DNA from: Candidatus Kinetoplastibacterium crithidii (ex Angomonas deanei ATCC 30255)
Lineage (GTDB): Bacteria; Pseudomonadota; Gammaproteobacteria; Burkholderiales; Burkholderiaceae_B
Assembly (NCBI RefSeq): GCF_000319225.1
Contig: NC_019815.1
Coordinates: forward strand, 757,814-821,813
Length of the DNA: 64,000 nt
Reading direction: 5' to 3'
Both the position numbers and the translations under genes were made by a program. The notes below the pieces were generated by a model. The model worked only from the letters and a program-made list of their open reading frames with translations, ran no database searches and had not been told where the DNA came from. Below are positions 61,617 to 64,000 of this stretch, one piece after another (the first letter of the stretch is position 1; each line of letters opens with the position of its first letter).

Positions 61617-62066
61617 TTATTGTAATAGATCATCATCAAGAAAATTAGGTATAGGAATTATGTTGATTCCTTCTTCTTCTAGTTCTTTTTTTTCATCGAG
61701 TGATATATTCCCTTTTATTGAAGTTTTTTGAGATTCTCCGGAATGTATCAATCTAGCTTCTTCTGCAAAATTGTTTCCAACGTTTTCTGCTTTATTTATA
61801 ATTTGACGTAGACTTTCTATGGTTTTAGCTTGTTGTTCTAATGATATATTATGGATATTATTAGTGTGTGTTTTTTCTATAGTGCTGCTAGATCTTTTTT
61901 TTCCTATATATGGAGTTGATAATAGTTTTGATATCTCTGATGATGAACAAATAGGGCATGTTATAAGGTTTTTGGATATTTGTTCTTCGTATTCAGTATG
62001 AGAACTAAACCATCCTTCAAACATATGGCCATTATTACAATGTAGATTAAAAACTTTTATAGTCAT
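61617..62066 (-). CDS. DUF1178 family protein with zinc-ribbon-like cysteines
   Basis: This is a conserved bacterial protein without a known function. The 149-residue product begins with the family pattern MTIKVFNLHCNNGHMFEGWFSS and has a second cysteine pair CPIC near 37-40, together with Cys10 and the nearby His resembling a zinc ribbon. The middle is polar and coil-like, and the C-terminus ends IPIPNFLDDDLLQ. It is 66 bases downstream of efp on the same strand and could be co-transcribed with it. Confidence 0.85.
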   Translation of the reverse strand: MTIKVFNLHCNNGHMFEGWFSSHTEYEEQISKNLITCPICSSSEISKLLSTPYIGKKRSSSTIEKTHTNNIHNISLEQQAKTIESLRQIINKAENVGNNFAEEARLIHSGESQKTSIKGNISLDEKKELEEEGINIIPIPNFLDDDLLQ

Positions 62067-62131
62067 ATATAATATTGTTATATTGTTATAGACATAAATA
62101 TATTTATATAAACATATTTACGTCTATAAAG

Positions 62132-62689
62132 TTAATTTACTATTTTTCTATATTCATCTGTTCTAGTGTCAATTTCTATCTTGTCGCCTATTTTACAGAA
62201 TAAAGGAACGCTTATTTCAAACCCAGTGTTAAGTTTTGCTGGCTTCATAACCTTGCCTGAAGTATCTCCTCTAACTGCAGGTTCTGTGTATATTATCTCT
62301 CTTACTACTATCGTAGGCAAATCAACTGATATTGCTTTGTTATTATAAAAAATGACCTCTACCTGCAAATCATCTTGAATATATTTAAGAGCATTTTCCA
62401 TACATTCTTTTTCTATTTCGTATTGGTTAAATTCATTATCCATAAATACATACATAGGATCGTTGTAGTATGAATACACACACTCTTTTTTTTCTAGCTG
62501 TACTATTTCAAATTTTTCATCAGCTTTATATACTGACTCGCTAATAGATCCAACCAGTAAGTTTTTAAACTTCATTTTAACAACAGCAGAATTTCTGCCT
62601 GATTTGTTATACTCAGTACGTTGGACTACAAGAGGCTCCCCTCCAATCATCACAACATTTCCAGTTCTTAATTCCTGGGCAGTCTTCAT
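62132..62689 (-). CDS. efp: Elongation factor P
   Basis: EF-P relieves ribosome stalling at consecutive prolines. The 185-residue protein has the three-domain EF-P form: the KOW-like N-domain [23 protein letters not shown], an OB domain (TYEDPMYVFM-like NDPMYVFMD near 80), and the C-terminal OB domain with [17 protein letters not shown] near 140. The loop residue at position 32 is arginine (KSGRNSA), the type modified by EarP with rhamnose, not the lysine used by EpmA. CGGAG precedes the ATG. earP lies directly upstream on the same strand. Confidence 0.97.
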   Translation of the reverse strand: MKTAQELRTGNVVMIGGEPLVVQRTEYNKSGRNSAVVKMKFKNLLVGSISESVYKADEKFEIVQLEKKECVYSYYNDPMYVFMDNEFNQYEIEKECMENALKYIQDDLQVEVIFYNNKAISVDLPTIVVREIIYTEPAVRGDTSGKVMKPAKLNTGFEISVPLFCKIGDKIEIDTRTDEYRKIVN

Positions 62690-62802
62690 TAAAAAACTCC
62701 GATATTATAAATTTGTTAATTAAATATTTTCCTAGTTTGAAAAATATAACATCCTATATTTTATTCGACTAATCTTGAAAATATAAATTTTTATTAAAAA
62801 TC

Positions 62803-63921
62803 TTATAAGATTTTATCTTTTTTAAAATATTTTGTGCAGAATTTTAATAATCTATAGGATAACGAGCTTTGTTGGCTTTGATTATCTGACCAGTTTTTAG
62901 CATGTTTTTGCCATTTTATCCAGTTTGGGCCTGAAAATGATTCTTGTATGCTTTTAATCAGGAGATTTGAATTGTTTTTATTCCAAGAATATATTAGTTT
63001 TTTAACATAAGATGGGGGGTTATAAACATCTACCCAACAATCTAACTTGTTAATATGAGCATTATCTTCTTGTTGATATATATTCCAAATCATAGGGCGA
63101 CCAGACCAAATAGCTCTTATAAAAGAATCTTCTCCCCTAACAAAATTTATATCCATACACCAAAGAAGTTTATCAAAATCATTTTGGTCAATAAATGGTA
63201 TTTCAATGATTTTTACCTTTTTGTTATTATAGTATTTTGCAAATTTAAGTATAGGGTTTCCTAGATTCGCTAAAACAACTATTTCTTTATTTAATTTCTC
63301 GAATCCTTTTATTATATCTACAATTGGTGTTGTATTATAGCAGAACATGTAGCAAAAAAATTTGCTAGATCTTTTTTCTAATAAATTAGCATCAATTCCT
63401 AATGTTTTTAGAAAAAACAATTGTGATGCTAAAGATTTTTGAAAAATATTTCTTTCTTTTATTAGATTAGGCTCTAAAATGAGTCCTCCTGTTTTATTAT
63501 TAAATCCAGGGAAGAAAAAAAATTTATTGCTATTTTTTGATATTTTAGATGGGAGTAAATGACAATTTTCTATCCAAGGTTCAGCTGTTAAATATTCTAT
63601 ATTTAGCCAACAAGATATATTTTCTGTTATTTTTTGTATGTATTCGTCTGGGATATTACAATTGAATGTTTCTATAATTAATTCTGCTGGTTTAATTTTT
63701 AATACATCATCACTATTCCAATTTAATATTTGTATATTATCGATTATTTGATAGTTAGAATTAGAATTTATTTTGGAGTTTATTGATGAAAAAGTTGTTA
63801 AATTATCTACAATTAACCTTACAATACAGTCATAATTATTAGCCAAGTCATTGGCTAATCTCCAAGAAAATCCTATATCTCCATAATTATCTATAATCTT
63901 ACAAAAAATATCAATTTTCAT
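62803..63921 (-). CDS. earP: EF-P arginine 32 rhamnosyltransferase EarP
   Basis: EarP is an inverting GT-B glycosyltransferase that moves rhamnose from dTDP-L-rhamnose to Arg32 of EF-P. The 372-residue protein has the N-terminal signature DNYGDIGFSWRLA with two conserved aspartates (Asp11, Asp15). It also has WLNIEYLTAEPWIENCHLLPS near 105, FFFPGFNNKTGGL near 133, and the donor-binding LWCMDINFVRGEDSFIRAIWSGRP near 250-275 with the catalytic-region glutamate, then YQQEDNAHINKLD. The family's key residues are all present. Its donor can be supplied through RfbB, RfbD and RfbC (41685-44122). Confidence 0.95.
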   Translation of the reverse strand: MKIDIFCKIIDNYGDIGFSWRLANDLANNYDCIVRLIVDNLTTFSSINSKINSNSNYQIIDNIQILNWNSDDVLKIKPAELIIETFNCNIPDEYIQKITENISCWLNIEYLTAEPWIENCHLLPSKISKNSNKFFFFPGFNNKTGGLILEPNLIKERNIFQKSLASQLFFLKTLGIDANLLEKRSSKFFCYMFCYNTTPIVDIIKGFEKLNKEIVVLANLGNPILKFAKYYNNKKVKIIEIPFIDQNDFDKLLWCMDINFVRGEDSFIRAIWSGRPMIWNIYQQEDNAHINKLDCWVDVYNPPSYVKKLIYSWNKNNSNLLIKSIQESFSGPNWIKWQKHAKNWSDNQSQQSSLSYRLLKFCTKYFKKDKIL

Positions 63922-64000
63922 TGTTAACCATTTCTATAATTAGTGTTATCATAATATCAAAGGTAATCAGGATACGTTAAGAATAGTAATTAGTCTTAAT

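Noticed and set aside
63933..63960. Possible minus-strand promoter for earP (TTGATA, 16 bases, TATAGA)
   Set aside because: The start would leave a leader of only about five bases before the earP ATG, so the match may be chance in AT-rich DNA.

Overview
This window is a dense, AT-rich (visibly about one third G+C or less) stretch of bacterial chromosome holding about 54 protein genes, six tRNA genes and the 4.5S SRP RNA. Nearly all of it is housekeeping, with short spacers and no insertion sequence, prophage, CRISPR array or toxin system. Protein types and gene order (queA-tgt-yajC-secD-secF; tkt-gap-pgk; fba-purC-purE-purK-sua5-xerD; ffs-dnaX-ybaB-recR; carA-carB-greA-yhbY-rlmE-ftsH-folP-glmM; cysS-alkA-accA-tilS-lysC; efp-earP) point to a betaproteobacterium of the Alcaligenaceae type with a reduced genome. 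The best fit I can offer from memory is a 'Candidatus Kinetoplastibacterium'-like endosymbiont of trypanosomatids. That is an inference, not a database match.

Layout. 1-6.7 kb, minus strand: partial miaB, the secF-secD-yajC translocase accessory genes, tgt and queA (queuosine), and rsmE. 6.9-18.8 kb, mainly plus strand: transketolase, GAPDH and PGK, a convergent phosphate transporter (pit), then aldolase, purC/E/K, a frameshifted sua5 and xerD, closed by a minus-strand tRNA-Arg. 19-28 kb: addB-addA, ffs, dnaX-ybaB-recR, then transaldolase on the minus strand. 29-41.5 kb: carAB, greA, yhbY (minus), rlmE, ftsH, folP, glmM and ppk. 41.6-45.5 kb: tRNA-Pro, the minus-strand dTDP-rhamnose genes rfbB-rfbD-rfbC, tRNA-Arg, tRNA-His and dapA. 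45.6-55.2 kb, mixed strands: mutS, an FMN reductase, mscS, trmJ, a degenerate suhB, a TerC/CBS/CorC protein, uppP, lpxH and ppiB. 55.6-64 kb: cysS, alkA, accA, tilS and lysC, then tRNA-Ser and tRNA-Arg, a DUF1178 protein, efp and earP.

Together the genes cover three-carbon glycolysis and the non-oxidative pentose phosphate pathway, de novo purine and carbamoyl-phosphate synthesis, entry into lysine/diaminopimelate synthesis, envelope building (glmM, uppP, lpxH, rfbBDC, accA), protein export, translation quality and DNA repair. Synthesis of purines, carbamoyl phosphate and lysine precursors fits a nutritional symbiont.

Most worth a second look: (1) an A8 tract in dnaX, where slippage in either direction gives an immediate stop and a protein of about gamma-subunit length; (2) a T9 tract that splits sua5; (3) an intact SuhB lacking key inositol monophosphatase metal ligands, as expected if only a non-enzymatic role survives; (4) retention of an EF-P arginine-rhamnosylation module (efp Arg32, earP, rfbBDC) in a small genome.
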